Positions 18,133 to 29,462 of a stretch of 64,000 bases of DNA are shown here, in pieces. The notes below the pieces were generated by a model, which was not told the DNA's origin, ran no database searches, and saw only the letters and a program-made list of their open reading frames with translations. The position numbers and the translations under genes were made by a program. The stretch's first letter is position 1. Each line of letters begins with the position of its first letter. Location of the stretch: the NCBI GenBank assembly GCA_009746045.1, contig RPFO01001941.1, forward strand, positions 85,882-149,881, in the 5' to 3' direction. The DNA is from Mesostigma viride. Lineage: Eukaryota; Streptophyta; Mesostigmatophyceae; Mesostigmatales; Mesostigmataceae.

Positions 18133-18525
18133 TCAGAACCCGTCGTCGTCCTCTAAGACCGGCGAGATGCGCGCGTCCTCGTCGGGGAGATCGTGGTCGG
18201 CGACGTACTCGGTCCAGAACTTCCTTTTGTTCTCGGCGGTCGCGGGGAGGTTCGCGTCACGGAGATAGTCGTCCGTCAGCTTCTTGGCCATCTTGAGCGC
18301 CGACTTGTAGTCCCCCCCGATCATCTTGTGGACCCGCTTGCTGAACCCGACCCAGTCCTCGATCCGGTTGTACGCGTCCCTCCCCGCCTCCATCTTGGCG
18401 ATCGGGACGATGTGTTTGCGCTTGTTCTTCGTGAGGTCCGCCGACGTGAGACCGCCGGGGGTTTTCTGGGCGACGCCGTGGTAGACTTGGCGATAAGACC
18501 CCTCTCGCCGCTGCATCCTTACCAC
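18133..18525 (-). CDS. NCLDV-conserved small protein (YRQVYxGxAxKTxGGLTxxDLxKNK motif)
   Basis: 130 residues. The N-terminal block SYRQVYHGVAQKTPGGLTSA followed by DLTKNKRKHIV closely resembles, from memory, a short basic motif found near one end of many phycodnavirus and mimivirus structural or DNA-associated proteins. The remaining helices (AYNRIEDWVGFSKRVHKMIGG) and acidic C-terminus (VLEDDDGF) are unremarkable. Likely a chromatin- or virion-associated protein. Intact frame; divergent from the small membrane protein at 18592. Confidence 0.65.
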   Translation of the reverse strand: MVRMQRREGSYRQVYHGVAQKTPGGLTSADLTKNKRKHIVPIAKMEAGRDAYNRIEDWVGFSKRVHKMIGGDYKSALKMAKKLTDDYLRDANLPATAENKRKFWTEYVADHDLPDEDARISPVLEDDDGF

Positions 18526-18591
18526 GTTCCTCCATTTTTTTCCGCGCGTCTTGGACGCGAGCGAAAATGTGTCCGCCCCTCCCGCGAGACC

Positions 18592-18756
18592 ATGTACATC
18601 TTCTTGGCGGTCTCTCTGGGGATGACCCTGTACATGGTGTGGAGGTACGCGGTGTACGGCCCGAACCGAGCCGAGGAGTGGATGGACGAGGAGGCGGATC
18701 CGGAAGCGGCCCTCGTCTCGGACATGGACATGTCCGAGTCGTCAGGAGACGAGTAG
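18592..18756 (+). CDS. short single-pass membrane protein
   Basis: 54 residues: an immediate transmembrane segment (IFLAVSLGMTLYMVWRYAVY) followed by an acidic tail (EEWMDEEADPEAALVSDMDMSES). This N-anchor plus acidic tail is common among small NCLDV virion membrane proteins. The 3' end overlaps the end of the large convergent transposase-like gene by 15 bases. Confidence 0.55.
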   Translation: MYIFLAVSLGMTLYMVWRYAVYGPNRAEEWMDEEADPEAALVSDMDMSESSGDE

Positions 18757-21700
18757 CCTCGTGTACGCCTCGGGCAAGCGATCCGCCTCCTCGTCCGTCA
18801 AGGGCTTTACGCCCTTGAGCTCCCTCTCGGACGCCCGGAGCATCGCCAGCGGGTCCGCCCCTCCTCGGACGAACTGCAACAGGAACTTGTCGCGACGGGC
18901 GTCGCCCGCGTTCCATAGCCGCCGCCTCTCTTCGTCCGCCTGCGCCCCCTTGCTCTTCCTGTCTTCGGCCCTCTTGGCCACGAGTGCCTTCCGCGCGTTC
19001 TCGTTCTCGTCATGGCGCGACGAGCCCTTTCCGCGGCGAGGACACGTTTCTCTGTCCTGTCCCTCACCCGATTTACCGTTACGTACTTGACATTCGGGTC
19101 GCCGGGGACGGTCACGCCGATCCAGGGGTTGTGCACGGCGCCGAGGGCCGGGGCCGAGACGACCACGGCGTCGACCCAATCGTCGCGGCCCATGAGACGG
19201 ACCTCGACCTCGTCGCGGTCATGGTAGTCGGACGCCTGCTTCCGCTTGCACTTGACGATCTTGGCGCCGACGCGGATGTCCGCGTCCTGCGTCCACACTT
19301 CGCGGACGTGCCCGCTCTCCGCGTTTTTCTCCGTTTCGCACGTCCTCCGGACCGGGACGCGGAAGTCCATTCCCTGTCGTCCCGCCTTGCCCGGATACGC
19401 GTCCGTGATCGGCGCGGCGTTGGTGTAGTCGCGATACGTGAGCGATCGACCGACGCTCGACTCCGTCCGCGGTTCCTCGGACGGGTCTTCGTACTCTCGA
19501 CCGACGCGCGACTCCTTCTGCCGTTCCTTGGACGGGTCTTCGTACTTTCCGTCCACGAACTGGGCCATGCACCCTCGACGGACGGGGAGCAGGACATCGG
19601 CAGCGCTCCACGCGCTCACCTCTTGTATGGTCTCGGCGTCCTCCTTGGCCTTGTCGAGGACCACGGGAACGACGTTCTTCTCCACGCTCCTGTACCCCGA
19701 ACACAGCATGTAGTTCTTGATCGCGTGCGGCCGGATGAGCGCGTGGAAGGCGTTGATGATGACGTACGAGAGGTTGAGTCGCGTGCGGCCGACCCGGGCC
19801 GATTCGCGCCGGATGAAATGTTTCGCGGTGTTGAACGCCAACTCGATGGGGTTGAATTCGGGAGAAAACGGAGGAAGGAACACCAACGCCGGCTTGCGCT
19901 CCTTGAAGCGTTTGAACGTCGGCGGATGCAGGAGCGCGTCGCCGGCTCCCCGCTTCCGTAGCAGCAGGGCGAACTCGCTCATCTCTCCGTCGGGGTAGAC
20001 CCGATTCTCCTCCAGATCCTTGTTCTTCTGCCGCTGTTCGTTCGCCGGCTTTGCGTGGACGGAAGCGCCGTCCATGATGATCGTTTTCCTTGCACGAAGC
20101 CGTCCGGGAGCGACTCCAGAAACCACTTGAACACGGTTTTCGTGACCGGGAGCGGCGGCGCGCCGGCGTACTTGTCGGAGAAATGCCGTCGAGCGATGTG
20201 GATGGGCAGGACCTCCGTCCTCGAGACCCCCGACTTGGTACGGAAATGCGTCAACACGTCTTTCGCCAAGACGTGTCCTCGGAAATCGGGATCGATCTTG
20301 GGGGGTATCCGTACACGTACGGCTCTTTCATGTCGCGCAGTTTGCCGTCCATCCAGTGCTCCTGTCCTTTGCAATGGTGGACGATGAACCAGATGTGAGT
20401 GGCCACGTCGAGCGGCGTCATGGACGACGACATGCCCTGGATCGTCCAGTGGACGCTGAGAGCTCTGTAGATCGCGCGCGCGAGATTCGTCAGCCGCGCG
20501 GTCTTCTGCGCCCCGTCCGCTATCCGCAGCTTGCGGTTCACGTAGTCCCTGTCGAACATGGCCGAGTTGTCGGCGTCCGAGGAGAAGAAATCGTCCAATT
20601 CCTTGTGCTTGCGATCATTTTCGTCATAAAACACGGCTTTAGGATATCTCGCAAACTCGCGTTCTGGAACACTTGCATCAACTTCTCGACCATCAGCTGC
20701 GAACCCGACTTCTCGTCCTCGTCGTCGTGGGACTTGTCGGCGTTGCCCGTTTCCGGGTACGTCAGCATCGACGCGCGGGCGGCCTCTTCCGTCTCCTTCA
20801 ACATGCCATTGACCTTGATGTCGTCGTTCCCGCCCCGCAGCAAGGGGGTCACGTTCTTGAACATGACGCCGGGCGGAAATCCTTCGCGAATTCCGCAAGC
20901 GACGTCGGATCCGAGATCTCGTCACCGTAGATCCTCTGCTTGACAGGGTAGTTGTGGCGGCGGATATAATGCATCATCACGAAATCGTGCGCGGCGAGAC
21001 GGATCACGAACTCGAGTTTGTCCTCCGGCGAGGGCAGCGTCGTGACCGTCGCAAGAAGTCCGCGATCGTCGAACGTTCCTCGTCCCGTCGCGCGTTCCAG
21101 CCCGGCAGAAAGGACCAGAACGTGTCCCTCATCGCGCCGCTGCTCACGGCGTCCGGGAGCATGACCGCGTCTTGTCCCGACTTCTTCCACAGCTGCTCGA
21201 CCTCGGGAGGAACCCCACCTGTCCGGCCACCTGGTTCACCCTCGTCGGGAAAACGTCGGCGTATCTCCCCTCCACGATGACCTGACGAAAGTCCTGCCGC
21301 AACGGGAGGGGGTGTACGGAGGCGGAGGAGGCTCCTGCGCCTTCTTCGACTCCTTCCGCCTCACGAGACGGGCCTTCACTTTGAACAGGCTGATGTCGTG
21401 GAACGGCACAGGGTCGAAGAGGCGGATGTAGCCCCCCACCAACATCATGATGCCTTCCCACCACACCTGTCCTCGCAAGACGTCCGCGACCTCGCGTTCT
21501 TGCGCGGTGTTGCAGGGGTTTTGGTTGGTGATGCGGCCCGGCAGCGGCGGCAGGATGCGCAAGAAGAAGGCCACGCGCGGGGGTGCGGAGGTTTCTCCTC
21601 GGACGGCCATCTCATGGCCGCCAGCACCGTCGTCTTCGAGAACCTCTGTTCGATCCTGCGCAGAGGCGCGTGTTTCCCGGGCATGGTCCACCCCTTGGTG

Positions 21701-22749
21701 GGCGCCAGGTTCATGACCACGTGGAACTCGTCGATGAACACGCAATCTTCCGCGTAGAGAGTCGCCTGGATCTCGCGAAATACCTTCTTCTCCTCCTTGA
21801 CGGACTTGAGGTCCTTCTCCTGATGGTCGTACGCGATGGTCTTGTACGATAGCTTGTGTTCCTTGCGAGCTCTTTCCACGTCCGCTTCGGTCAAAGTGAT
21901 TTTGTTTTCATTCACAAACTTTTGTACTTCCAACAGCTTTTTACGCACGGAATCTTTCATAAAAGGAAATACGATGATCCTATCGTTTGCGCGGTCGGGT
22001 CTCCGCACGATGGCACGGGAAGATCGCGGGGGCACGACGAGCGCGCCGGATGTGGCGGCGACGGGCACGATCGCCCGGTTGTCGGCTTCCGCCTCCGCGG
22101 CCGCCGCGGCCTCCGCGGCCGCCCTGCGCGTCCGGGTCGCCGCCGCCTCGTGCGTCGCGTAGTCCAAAGGGTACACGGGCTCTATCGTGTCGGGTCGTAG
22201 TAACTCTGCAATCGCAGCGGCGGTTCGGCACGCGGAAGAACCTCTCTGCCCTTCGAAGCGACCTTTTCCACCGCAATCACGAGGTCGGCGGCCGTGTATT
22301 GAGGCAGGTGATTGGTCTGGAGATCCGCGAGATGTTTCGACAGCCGCGTCCACAGCTCGCGGGGGTCCGCCGGCTCGCGTCCGGCGATCCGGGGACGGAA
22401 GCGCGTCTCGAGCCAATCGTGAGGCCGGACCTCCCACGCACGGTCGCGTTCTTCGTCTTCCAGGTCAGGGGGTTCAGGAGGGACTTTTTGAGATGATCGG
22501 GGTTGGAGTAATCGACCCCGTTCTCCCGGTCCTGTTTCCACCACTGGTAGTACTTGTACGCGGTCTTCCGATCGACCGCGAACATCTCCGCGACCTCGGA
22601 CAGGGGCCGTTTCGGTCGCTGGTCTTGGCGGAGTGCACGGCGATCGCGATCCTCTCTCGGAACGCCAGACTGTGCGCCTTCCCCTGCTTGAGTTTCGTCG
22701 GGACGAGACTCGGCGGGGCCGGCGTCTCCCGACGCGGCACGAGCGCCAT
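18742..22749 (-). pseudogene. giant DDE transposase-like gene (IS630/Tc1 type), heavily frameshifted
   Basis: Coding-like segments in the same direction run end to end over 4 kb but jump frame about ten times. In order on the minus strand: a basic N-terminus at 22749 and an HTH-like segment near 22590 (DRKTAYKYYQWWKQD); an Ala-rich linker (22050-22150); the first catalytic strand CVFIDEFHVVMNLAPTKGW near 21740; a long unrelated stretch (21600-20100); IIMDGASVHA near 20075; and FLPPFSPEFNPIELAFNTAK near 19850. The last three match the D, D and E blocks of the IS630/Tc1-mariner DDE fold. The C-terminus has a repeat (YEDPSxExxxESxVGR twice) and ends LPEAYTRLLVS at 18742. At over 1,300 codons it is about four times a normal transposase, with roughly 550 residues between D1 and D2. 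No terminal inverted repeats are obvious. Confidence 0.75.
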
Positions 22750-22773
22750 CCCTCTACCCTTCTACTTCGAAAA

Positions 22774-23184
22774 TCAATATCTCCTCCGCTGCGTGAGGTC
22801 GGGATGGGCGACGGCGAGAAACCGCGTCATGTCCGACTCGTTGGGCGCCTCGACGAGCGATTGGTACGTGTCGCGCGCGACGGCGCTCGGGACCGTCCCC
22901 TCGACGGTCCGGAAGTCCCTGCCCACGGTGTAGTTGGCGTGCGGATTGCCGTCGTCCGCCGTCTTCTTCGCGAACCTGGCGTCGAAACAGAAGAACATGT
23001 GCGAGAGGACGATGATAATCAGGCCCAGCACCACGGCGCGCACCGACCACGTGACGGCGCCGCCGATCAGCATCACGTACAACCCGAACCGCTTGGCCGC
23101 GTCGCACCGGTCCGAAACGCTCGCGCCGGGCACGAACGGCCAAAAGTACATGGGGTCGTCGAACAAACGTTCGAATACCTGCAT
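22774..23184 (-). CDS. membrane protein resembling the NCLDV DUF5762 type
   Basis: 136 residues. An N-terminal F.R.FDDPMYFWPFVPG.SVSDRCDA block precedes a hydrophobic region (LYVMLIGGAVTWSVRAVVLGLIIIVLSHMFF), then a soluble tail. The layout, a short motif with Asp-Pro and a Phe-Pro turn followed by two membrane helices, recalls small proteins conserved in algal NCLDVs (DUF5762-like), though I could not confirm it. Likely a protein of the inner virion membrane. Intact frame. Confidence 0.6.
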   Translation of the reverse strand: MQVFERLFDDPMYFWPFVPGASVSDRCDAAKRFGLYVMLIGGAVTWSVRAVVLGLIIIVLSHMFFCFDARFAKKTADDGNPHANYTVGRDFRTVEGTVPSAVARDTYQSLVEAPNESDMTRFLAVAHPDLTQRRRY

Positions 23185-23206
23185 CCTATATGTAGTTAGC
23201 TCGAAG

Positions 23207-23707
23207 TTAATTTTCTGTCAACAGCTTGTCGGACGACGTGATCTCTTTGACGCCGGAGATCACGTCCTCCAAGAGCTGGGACGCGGACCCTTCGCCGCTC
23301 TCGATCTTCTCGGCCAGCGTCATCGCCAGGGACTCCGCCTGTCGCAGCACCTCGGGGGGGATGTTCCGCACGCCCATGCCCAGCATGGTCAGAGTGGAGA
23401 GGTACTCCCAGATGGCTTCCTTGGTGGCCTCCGGCGCCTCCGCCCAGTGCTTTTGGATGTGGATGTCCTTCACGTACGGGATGGTGGCGACGGCGTCGGC
23501 GAAGAACGCGGGGTCCTTGTTCACGATCGAGAGGACGTGCGGCGTCATGGCGTCCATGAACGTGTCCAGAGGCAGCCTGGCGTTGCCCTTGCAGGCCAGG
23601 GAGAAGGCCGTGCGCACGCCGACGATCGACTTCTCGTCGGGGAAGGCGAGCTCGAGCTCGCCCAGGAACATCGAGAGCATGTTGTTGAAGGCCTGGACCG
23701 CGGACAT
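23207..23707 (-). CDS. conserved helical protein of algal NCLDVs
   Basis: 166 residues, all-helical, starting MSAVQAFNNMLSMFLGELEL, with a CTATAC box (GTATAG on the coding strand) about 6 bases upstream of the ATG. The blocks AFPDEKSIVGVRTAF and KHWAEAPEATKEAIWEYLSTL recall a short family widespread in phycodnaviruses and mimiviruses whose function is not known. No membrane segment or Cys cluster. Intact frame, divergent from 23789. Confidence 0.65.
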   Translation of the reverse strand: MSAVQAFNNMLSMFLGELELAFPDEKSIVGVRTAFSLACKGNARLPLDTFMDAMTPHVLSIVNKDPAFFADAVATIPYVKDIHIQKHWAEAPEATKEAIWEYLSTLTMLGMGVRNIPPEVLRQAESLAMTLAEKIESGEGSASQLLEDVISGVKEITSSDKLLTEN

Positions 23708-23788
23708 GGTTTCTATACACGTTACTACCGCAAATAATTCCTCGCGTTCAAAACGAACGCGCGAATTTCAGCCGCTCCTACGAGAAAC

Positions 23789-24418
23789 ATGGAAGTCAAG
23801 GTGCGCATCGACAACAAGGTCCACACGTGGAAGTTCCCGAACTCGATGATCCAGAGCGTGGTGAGCAACCTGGGCGAGGACGCGGAGTCGTGTCGCCGGA
23901 TCATCAAGAACATCGTGGTGCGCCTCGCCAGCATCCTCGAGTCGAAGCAGCTGCAGGGGACCGTCACGGACGTGGAGGTGATCTGTCTCATGCACATCCG
24001 CACGCAGGAGGGGCTTCCGGAACCCATCAAGAAAGCCGTCACCGAGGTGCTGGACGGGTGGAAGGTGGCGGAGGAGAGCATTTCCCCCGAAGCCCGCCGC
24101 GGGCTGCGGATCGCGGAACGCATGATCCCGATCCTGCTGTCGTGTCAGAACCGCGAGGAGTTCGACAAGTACTTCACGCAGGTCATCTACCCGAACGTGG
24201 AGGAGAAACACGTGCAGGCGATCATCCGGTTCTTCAACGTGCTCGGGGACTGGTCGGCCAAGGACGAGCCGCCCGTGAAGGAGGACAGCCACTACATCGA
24301 GAAGTACGTCCTGCGGATCTTCAACAACCACGTCGTGCCGTTCATGGCGGTCAAGAAGAAGGAAGTCATCGCCAAGCGTTTCCACACGGCGGCGGAAACG
24401 ATGGCGGAATACATCTGA
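23789..24418 (+). CDS. helical protein, unknown
   Basis: 209 residues starting MEVKVRIDNKVHTWKF. Mainly amphipathic helices (KYFTQVIYPNVEEKHVQAIIRFF, YIEKYVLRIFNNHVVPFM) with no membrane segment. General composition and neighbourhood resemble the helical proteins at 9991-10777 and 23207-23707, and it might be a distant relative. Intact frame. Function not recognised. Confidence 0.65.
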   Translation: MEVKVRIDNKVHTWKFPNSMIQSVVSNLGEDAESCRRIIKNIVVRLASILESKQLQGTVTDVEVICLMHIRTQEGLPEPIKKAVTEVLDGWKVAEESISPEARRGLRIAERMIPILLSCQNREEFDKYFTQVIYPNVEEKHVQAIIRFFNVLGDWSAKDEPPVKEDSHYIEKYVLRIFNNHVVPFMAVKKKEVIAKRFHTAAETMAEYI

Positions 24419-24468
24419 ACGAGTTCGTTCGCGGGGAGCGGTTAATTTCCCTCGAGTAGAGGGTAAAG

Positions 24469-24957
24469 ATGAGCGGAGCGCCCTTGGACCAAGCCTACAC
24501 GTTCATGCCGTCGGGGGAGTCGATGTCGTCCTCGATGGCCCCGCAACCGTCTCATTCTCATTCGGAGGCGACCCCTGCGTTCCAGGTCTCCGACAGCACG
24601 GGACGCGAGCCCATCCACATCCCGGGGCCGCTGTCCATCCCGCCGCCGCACCAACAGCAACCGCACGCGCAACACCCGTCCATGATGCTGCCCCCGCAGC
24701 GAGCGAGACCCCCGCCCCCGGTCCAAGAGATGCACGCGGCGGCGGCGGCGGCGGACAACCGCGCGAGACAGCAGCTGGCGCTCGAGAGCCGCATGCGGCA
24801 GATCGCGGCGGAGGAGTCGAGAGGCAACGTGATCATGTACATGGTGGTCGGGGCGGGGCTGGCGTTCGTGCTCGGGTACCTATACAACCAACGGTCGCGA
24901 CTTACGGCGCCGGCGGCCTCCCCGGTCGTAGCGGGCCGTATAATATCTCAATCGTAA
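24469..24957 (+). CDS. virion-type protein with C-terminal membrane anchor
   Basis: 162 residues. A long Pro/Gln/His/Ser-rich disordered N-terminal part is followed by a helix (LALESRMRQIAAEESRGN) and one transmembrane segment (VIMYMVVGAGLAFVLGYLY) near residue 130, with a short basic tail. This arrangement is usual for small virion membrane proteins. The next gene starts 12 bases after its stop. Confidence 0.6.
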   Translation: MSGAPLDQAYTFMPSGESMSSSMAPQPSHSHSEATPAFQVSDSTGREPIHIPGPLSIPPPHQQQPHAQHPSMMLPPQRARPPPPVQEMHAAAAAADNRARQQLALESRMRQIAAEESRGNVIMYMVVGAGLAFVLGYLYNQRSRLTAPAASPVVAGRIISQS

Positions 24958-24969
24958 AGATATACACAA

Positions 24970-27900
24970 ATGACGCGGACATCTTCTCTCGGCTCGAGTC
25001 GGATCAAGCAAGTCATCGTCGACGAGATTCAATCGGACACGCTTTCGACATCCGCACTCAGCATCTCATCTTTCGGAAAAATCGATCTCGTTCCGAACAT
25101 GATTAACGGGAACACTGCGGACGCTGTTGTGCCGCCCATTGCGGGCATGGCGTCAAACCAAGTGGTCGTTCATGGCAATTTGCACGTTATGGGGCAACTG
25201 AGTGCCAGCACCGGAGGGGTGAGTGGCGGTGGGTTGTCAGTCACGTCCTATACGAAGAACAGTAACACGACGGAGTTGTCAAACACAGCAGTCAAGTCCG
25301 CGAGCAACCATCTCATACTAGAGGCTTCGTCATCCAGTAAGGACGTCATTGTACAAGACTCTCGTTTCGTAGCGCATCGCCAGATCGTCACCACCACAAC
25401 CGCTGCCGTCCCGACGCCAGACGCAATGTCAATACGCGCCGAGAAAGATGGTGACAACAGAGAGTTCGCGATGGGTGTGGTGTTCGGATCCAACCTCGCT
25501 AGCAGCAGTGCGAAAGACAATTGGCGGGGTCTCATAGATTCTGGGACCATCGACATGGAGATCATGTCTGACAAGCAGATGCGCGTTTCCGCAGACCGAT
25601 ATCCATCCGGCGAAGTTAGATTAGGAGCTGGTGGGGCAATCGTTTTGGCTCCTAAGATTACCACCCCAGGGACCGATCCCACCAACAAGATCGTGGTGCA
25701 AAACGAAACACTCGAGAATGAAAACGTATCAAATACGAACCATTACCGTGGAAATCATCCGTACTCGACGAACGCCGTCACGGTAATGGGGAAGGGGAGT
25801 GGCGGAAATCTATGGCTTACGGGAGACACGACCGTTTCGAGCAGCAGCGTTGCCGTCGAACAAGTAAAATTCGAAGACTCGAAGTTGTCTACTATCAACC
25901 CGACACTGGTGCTCTCCGCGTCGTCGAATGTATCTATCGAGAAGGACCTGGTCCTCGCTAGCACGGACAGTGACGGCGGCAAAGTGTCGACCCTGCGCGG
26001 AAGTCTGTACTTGAACCCTGCAAACGGCATTGTCAGAGTGAATGGGAACCTCCAAGTAGACGGAACGTTGACGACGGTAAACACCGAAGTGTCAGATGCC
26101 ATGGTGACCGACAAAGTGGTCACCCTCGCATCCCCTGCCAATGAAACGGTGTCAGCTTGGACCTTCGACAATGATTCTCTCATGAGCTCGATGTCTTATC
26201 CGCTCACATTCACAAATTCATCGGTTATCTCTGGAGCTCTGGTATTGAGAACGGGGTCGGCATCGAGTGCCAGCTCACCGTCCAACGACTTGTTCCCGGA
26301 GTCATCATATGAACTGACGTTCAACGTCAAGTTTGACGGTGTTCCATCGTCTGATTCAAGTGTAGCCTTTTTCAGCTATGGAGGGCTGACTGGAAAATGG
26401 AACACGGGCGGATCTATAAGCGTACATGTTGGGACTGAATCAAGCACATCGAATCTCGGTGTCATCATTTTGGCGAAGAAACTACAGATAACTGTGAGGA
26501 GAGTCTGGAACTTTGATGACAATAATGCATCCAGACTTTACGTCTTCGTCGACGGAAATAAATGCATTGACATCGTGGGCACGAGTAGCAATATTCCTTT
26601 GCATCCCTTATCGAATCCATTGTTGACGCTCGGAGGGGGTACTTATACCTCTGTTATTCGATTCGACGACGTCCGCCTCGCAAAGTTTGGAATACAAAGT
26701 AATGACAATTCGTCAGGCGCGGGGATACGGGTTGCGGGGAATGGTAGCGTGAACAATATTGATTGCGAGAGATCCATTACGTGGAACAACCCGCCAGGCG
26801 CGTTATACAGTAGCCAAGAAAATGCCGGTACGACGGGGTCGTATTGGCATATCCAGGGGGGTCAGTTGATGTTCACGCGAGTAATCGACAAAAATACCCG
26901 CAAAGCACCTGGTTCCAGTATCATTCTATCTTCGCTCCCTCAAAAGACAACAGTTCCCTCGTTGACAGAACAGCACTTGTGGAGATTGAACACAAGCAAC
27001 GTAAGTCGGGTGACAGCCGATTACGTGACTGGTGGTATAAATCTATCGTATGTGAGTTCGGTGTACTACGACAACTGGCTCGGAAGTTGGGATTTTACTG
27101 GCACGAGTCTCGCTAACACGGGCAAAGGATCCTCCACGGGCGCATTTGTGTCTCCCACATTACCCAGTAATAATCTGCTGAGCATCCCATCTGCAGCAAC
27201 GCCAGCCGCAAACACCAGGTTCGGGAGGGCATCGGATCTAGATTTTACAGGTACAGTTTCGGCGGACGGGTACGGCGATTGGACGATAGAGACGTATCAA
27301 AAAACCGACAACAACAATAACACATCCGCATACATCGTGTTTTTCATTGGCGACGACCCCGCGATTGTCGGAGCAGGGTCTCGGATAGGAATTCAAGTCA
27401 GTTCTAACGTGCTATACATCACGACCGAGTTGGCTTCGAATGGCGAACGTCAATTGCAGATACCATTTTCGACTCTGACTAGCATATCGGGAAGAAACAA
27501 TCCCAATGATGGAACTATCACACGTTTCGACTCGCGCGCTTTCAAGCCAGCGGGGCGTCGAACACAAATCCGACGCAATTGTTTCAATTCTGGTATGACA
27601 ACGTAAACATCCCTTTAATAGCAGGTCAAAACGGCGTGACTTTCGTAAGCCCCGCTACGTCTTTATATAACGTACCAATTACAAGCAACAACAATCACAT
27701 TCGCCTCGGGAACACGGCGCGTTCGGGACATTACCAGGCCACAACGGTTGATTACCTACGCTACAAAAATGGCACTGCCGGTGGCAACAATGTTGGGTCA
27801 GCACCTGCACATTCCAATGGATATTGGGAGACCAGATACGGGGAAACAGGATACGCCACGTCGAACTTTGCTAATGTGGGAGTCGCGAGGAGCGGAGTAA

Positions 27901-28697
27901 GACTTCTTTTCACAGGTGTTGTGCAACCAACGACATCATTGTCATACGCGACAGGGGGTGACACGGGAGCTGCCGAGGGAGCCGCGATGACAGCGCCGTT
28001 CAAATGCGGCGTCACCGGATCCGTCGAGACAAACGCCGACATGGTCGAGCTCGTGACCTTAGGCAATCCTGGGATAGCAGGTGGGTTTGTCAGCGTATGG
28101 GCGTGGCGATATGGTCGCATCCTAGTATATACCGGCCTCGCTTACGCGGAAACCTCGAGCCCAGTAGTCGCGTCGTCCGAGTTTGTCTTGGGTATCCACC
28201 TCACGAGCTATTGGCCGGAATTGTATGTAAATGGCGTCACACCAGCAATGTCCGACTGGCGCACTATCACTGGAAACATTCGCAGCGGCGCAGATCCATT
28301 AGTAGAGATGGCTACAAATGCATCAAGTCGCTTATTCCGCATTGGTGCCAGTCAAGCATACTTGTCTGGTACGGCCCTTAGCGTACGTTTCAAAAATTGG
28401 CGTGTCGTCGACACCAACGTGGGCAACATGACATCTGCACAAATCGCAAACACGCAGCTGTACGGATACGCGAACGAGTATAACGCCACTCCGCTCACGG
28501 TGACATACGGTTTCGTAATCGATGACGACGAGACCTTGCAGATCGTTAAAACGCGAGGATCGAGTATTCTCGAAACTGTCGTCGGGAATCCCCGACCGGC
28601 TTACAACAATGATACCGGAACCGGATTGCTCAACACGTTGGGTGATATTCACAACGGGTCGACTGACGTTATGATGGAACTATACAAGAAACAATAA
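24970..28697 (+). pseudogene. fibre/adhesin-like protein with LamG-like modules, one frameshift
   Basis: About 1,240 codons, open from the ATG at 24970 (ATATAC just upstream) to 27606. The protein continues one frame over without a sensible new start (SNTNP then LFQFWYDNVNIP) to 28697. A single indel near 27530 explains it. The N-terminal third has beta-helix-like repeats ending in GNLHVMGQLSA and VNGNLQVDGTLTTVNTE, a pattern typical of phage and giant-virus tail-fibre shafts. Two or three LamG/concanavalin-like modules follow (each opening with W-x-F, with a VFVDGNK hairpin and a late RLGN or LTLGG strand). The C-terminus (YGFVIDDDETLQIVK) resembles the end of the next small protein. Likely a receptor-binding fibre on the virion; if the break is real it is inactive. 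Confidence 0.75.
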
Positions 28698-28771
28698 CGC
28701 ACTGTTGACAATGTCGGCCCGCTCGTTTCGACAGCGACAAATTATTGTGTTGGTATGTCGTGAGAAGGCGA

Positions 28772-29185
28772 ATGCCCCCCAACTTTGCCGATCCCAAAGG
28801 CTTTCTTTATTTCAAGAACGTGCACACGGAATCGCTCGTCGCGACGAGCGACGACCGCACGCAGAGTTCGGCGATCCGGCTATTGACGGACGAGGACGGG
28901 AAAACACTCTTGTTGCGAGACGGGCCCGGACTCGACCCGGCCACGAGCCCGGCGATCATATTCGACAACAACGGGGTCAGCATCCGGTCAGGGGGGAACG
29001 TGATCAACGTAAGCACGACGGGGATCACGGGAGTCGGAGGTGGAGGGAGCGCGGAGAACGCGACGGTGGGAGAGATCGGGACGGGAAACACGAAATATCG
29101 GTTCATGGTGAACGAACGACAAGAACTAGAAGTCGTTAAATTTGAAAACAATGAGCGAGTTAAGACGGTCATGCAACTTTTCTGA
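28772..29185 (+). CDS. small fibre-like protein
   Basis: 137 residues from the ATG at 28772 (MPPNFADPKGFLYF). It has the beta-helix style seen in fibres (IIFDNNGVSIRSGGNVINVSTTGITGVGGGGS), and its C-terminal strand (YRFMVNERQELEVVKFENN) recalls the C-terminus of the preceding long fibre (YGFVIDDDETLQIVKTRGS). It may be a trimerising tip or a short companion fibre. Intact frame. Confidence 0.6.
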   Translation: MPPNFADPKGFLYFKNVHTESLVATSDDRTQSSAIRLLTDEDGKTLLLRDGPGLDPATSPAIIFDNNGVSIRSGGNVINVSTTGITGVGGGGSAENATVGEIGTGNTKYRFMVNERQELEVVKFENNERVKTVMQLF

Positions 29186-29207
29186 ATGGATAATAATAAA
29201 CACCGCG

Positions 29208-29438
29208 ATGTCCTCGACCAAACGAGAAGTCATCATGGACGAATTGAACGTGTCCAAGGGAATCAAGCTAGGCCAAGACAATTGCACTCTCTCGCGCGTG
29301 AACCCGTTCGATATAGGGAACATCCGCGTCGCGTCCAATAAGTTCGTCGACGGAATCTCCAACTGTCTCGTGTTCAGTTTCCGCCAGGACGACGGGACCT
29401 ACGACTTGCTCGGACACATCTCCTCGAGTCAGGCGTGA
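29208..29438 (+). CDS. small protein, unknown
   Basis: 76 residues from the ATG at 29208 (MSSTKREVIMDEL); an upstream in-frame start would overlap the previous gene. No membrane helix or Cys cluster of note. It lies between fibre-type and membrane-type virion genes on the same strand, so a structural role is likely. Confidence 0.5.
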   Translation: MSSTKREVIMDELNVSKGIKLGQDNCTLSRVNPFDIGNIRVASNKFVDGISNCLVFSFRQDDGTYDLLGHISSSQA

Positions 29439-29462
29439 GAATTTTGACTTGTTTACATAGAG

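Noticed and set aside
18984-19961. A 325-codon plus-strand frame
   Set aside because: Antisense to the transposase-like gene whose DDE motifs lie on the minus strand.
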